Position numbers and translations under genes: made by a program. Below are positions 5,097 to 6,233 of a stretch of 6,233 nucleotides of DNA, piece by piece. Positions within the stretch are counted from its first letter, which is position 1; every line of letters begins with the position of its first letter. The stretch lies in assembly GCA_015654825.1 (NCBI GenBank), contig JAATGE010000022.1, forward strand, positions 1 through 6,233, in the 5' to 3' direction. This DNA comes from Rhodospirillales bacterium. GTDB taxonomy: Bacteria > Pseudomonadota > Alphaproteobacteria > Acetobacterales > Acetobacteraceae. The notes below the pieces were generated by a model that saw nothing but the letters and a program-made list of their open reading frames with translations, did no database searches and had not been told where the DNA came from.

Positions 5097-5753
5097 TCAG
5101 TTCACGATCGCAATGGCGAAACCGTCCCAGCCCTTGCTGCCGACAGTCTGCAGGGCCGTGGCGGTCAGCCGCGGCTTGGCGGCCAGCATGTCGAACAAGC
5201 GGCGGATGCCCTGCACATCGGGGTCGCTGCTTGACGCCTCCAGCACGGCGCCGTCGCGAACGACATTGTCGACGATGATGACCGTTCCGGGATGCGAAAG
5301 TTTAAGCGCCCAGGTGAGGTAATCGGGGTTGCTGCGTTTATCGGCGTCGATGAAAATCATATCGAACTTCGCATCTGCATCCAATGTGGGAAGCGTTTCC
5401 AGTGCCCGCCCGACATGCACGGTTACCACGTGGGAAAGTCCTGCCCGTGCGATATTCTCGCGCGCTACCCTGGCATGATCGGGACTGAATTCGAGCGTTA
5501 CGACCTGGCCGCCGTCGGCGACGGCGCGTGCCAGCCAGATGGTGCTGTAGCCGCCGAGCGTGCCGATTTCGAGAATGCGGCGGGCACGGACGAGGCGGGC
5601 GAGGATATGCAGCCATTTTCCTTGCGTTGGCGAGACGTCGATCGACGGCAGGCCGGCGGCCGCGTTGGCGGAAAGAGCATTTGCCAGGGTCGGATCGGGG
5701 GGAAGCAGGCGATCGACCAGATATTCGTCGAGTTGCGACCATTCGGTTTTCAC
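5097..5753 (-). CDS. Class I SAM-dependent O-methyltransferase (family 3, CCoAOMT-like)
   Basis: This 218-residue cytoplasmic enzyme should transfer a methyl group from S-adenosylmethionine to a hydroxyl of a catechol-like small molecule; the substrate is unknown. The Rossmann motif I is RRILEIGTLGGYSTIWLA (58-75), and E88 follows strand 2 to bind the SAM ribose. The divalent-metal ligands of the caffeoyl-CoA/catechol O-methyltransferase family are visible as D136 in FIDADK (134-139) and D162-N163 in VDNVVRDG. The length matches the family. The start is the GTG at 5753, because AGGAG (5768-5764) lies ten bases upstream and the N-terminus WSQLDEYLVDRLLPPD fits relatives; the frame remains open further upstream, but with Arg/His/Pro-rich sequence unlike this family. 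It converges on the lipoprotein gene and is divergent from the putative rRNA promoter. Confidence 0.9.
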   Translation of the reverse strand: MKTEWSQLDEYLVDRLLPPDPTLANALSANAAAGLPSIDVSPTQGKWLHILARLVRARRILEIGTLGGYSTIWLARAVADGGQVVTLEFSPDHARVARENIARAGLSHVVTVHVGRALETLPTLDADAKFDMIFIDADKRSNPDYLTWALKLSHPGTVIIVDNVVRDGAVLEASSSDPDVQGIRRLFDMLAAKPRLTATALQTVGSKGWDGFAIAIVN

Positions 5754-5768
5754 GACGTGCGGTCTCCT

Positions 5769-5989
5769 GTCGTTGCGGTGATTTGTGGGGGCCCGGGCGT
5801 TATGCACCCGCGGCCTGGTGTGGTGGCGGGTCCGCAGCGGCCGGCGCCGGGACGGTTCGCCCGGCATGGCGCCGTGCGCCGCGCGTGGCAGCCTACGCCG
5901 CGGTCGGCCTGGCGGTCGAGTTCGGCTCGCGGCTCATGTCGCAATGCAGCATGCGGCGCGTATTTGGCTCTCGCATGGCTGGGATCGTG
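5769..5989. other. Upstream region with no recognisable gene
   Basis: This stretch lies between the methyltransferase ribosome binding site and the putative rRNA promoter. Several frames are open on both strands because the DNA is GC-rich, but none gives a product with a domain, signal peptide or plausible ribosome binding site. It presumably contains the methyltransferase promoter; I could not identify a convincing -35/-10 pair. Confidence 0.5.
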
Positions 5990-6018
5990 TTGACAGGGGG
6001 GGTGCGGACCTCTAGAAG
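5990..6018 (+). promoter_or_regulatory. Strong sigma-70 promoter, probably of an rRNA operon
   Basis: A perfect -35 box TTGACA (5990-5995) is followed after exactly 17 bp by TAGAAG (6013-6018). The -10 box continues into a GC-rich discriminator (CCCGCC), a feature of rRNA promoters under stringent control. TTGACA-N17-TAGAAG followed by GCC is the form I recall for alphaproteobacterial rRNA operon promoters. Transcription would start near 6025 and run off the right edge. Confidence 0.75.
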
Positions 6019-6024
6019 CCCGCC

Positions 6025-6233
6025 TCACCGCGCTGGGGGCGGTTCCAAGCCCCTTGCAAAGCGTCGCGCGGTGCATTAGCTTCCTCGGCCTGCTGCTGAG
6101 TGGCGGGCTTGGTTTGGCGGGTTTAGCTCCTCCTAGGGGTTGGACGCGGCTGGGTGGGTTTTGTTCTTTGAGATTTGAATCTGAATGGAAGGGATACGCT
6201 GGCGGCGTCCCACTGGTTTTTCGTGTGCCGAGA
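6025..6233 (+). promoter_or_regulatory. Probable 5' leader of a 16S-23S-5S rRNA operon
   Basis: There is no reading frame of note in these last 209 bases. They contain a boxA-like element, and near the end GGAAGGGATACGCTGGCGGC (6187-6206), which resembles the GGGATATG-GGCGGC segment found just before mature 16S rRNA in many alphaproteobacteria. The 16S sequence itself (with its AGAGTTTGAT start) is not reached. The call therefore rests on promoter type, boxA and leader resemblance together. Confidence 0.68.
6162..6173 (+). promoter_or_regulatory. boxA-like antitermination site
   Basis: TGTTCTTTGAGA closely matches the E. coli rRNA boxA core TGCTCTTTAACA. In rRNA leaders boxA is bound as RNA by NusB-NusE, with SuhB as part of the E. 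coli complex, and prevents Rho-dependent termination of the untranslated transcript. Its place about 140 bases after the predicted transcription start fits. Confidence 0.65.

Noticed and set aside
4890..5234. Open frame of 114 codons across the right repeat arm
   Set aside because: It consists of repeat sequence plus antisense of the methyltransferase gene, with no ribosome binding site or recognisable domain.
1..6233. CRISPR array, transposase gene or toxin-antitoxin pair
   Set aside because: I saw no regularly spaced repeats, no transposase-like frame, and no pair of small adjacent genes with the usual features.

Overview
The window is GC-rich bacterial chromosomal DNA. It looks alphaproteobacterial, probably Rhodospirillales or Acetobacteraceae. 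This rests on the wording of the elongation factor P (opening MKQQANLIRAGQVIEHDGRR), the alphaproteobacterial type of SuhB-like phosphatase, a beta-lysine EF-P modification gene beside efp, and an rRNA-type leader at the right end. The assignment is from memory of family sequences, not from a search.

Layout, left to right. Bases 1-140 hold a probable terminator zone for the leftward gene that follows. Bases 141-986 (-) encode an inositol-monophosphatase family protein. Bases 1176-2492 (+) encode an exported pectin-acetylesterase/Notum-like hydrolase. It ends 27 bp from the stop of efp (2520-3086, -), which encodes translation factor EF-P. A 149-bp divergent promoter region separates efp from epmA (3236-4249, +), the enzyme that beta-lysylates EF-P. 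A small Gly/Trp-rich lipoprotein gene follows (4297-4680, +). A 416-bp gene-free interval (4681-5096) is dominated by a perfect 52-bp inverted repeat. On its far side a class I O-methyltransferase gene (5097-5753) converges from the minus strand. The last 480 bp carry no convincing gene. They do contain a near-consensus promoter (TTGACA-N17-TAGAAG), a boxA-like antitermination site and a conserved-looking leader segment, which together suggest that a 16S rRNA gene begins just beyond the right edge.

How the genes work together. efp and epmA are a substrate-enzyme pair: EF-P presents the loop lysine K33 in PGKGG, and EpmA attaches (R)-beta-lysine to it so that ribosomes stalled at polyproline can continue. 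The mutase EpmB, which makes beta-lysine, is not in the window. The other genes have no evident functional link to this pair. The hydrolase gene sits in opposite orientation between efp and suhB, which from memory are often neighbours in alphaproteobacteria, so it may be an insertion.

I found no clear new multi-gene system. The most unusual structure is the 364-bp element at 4722-5085. Its 52-bp arms each fold into two hairpins and place the same 52-nt sequence, in the same sense, after both converging genes. The second most interesting point is a predicted leaderless start for epmA.
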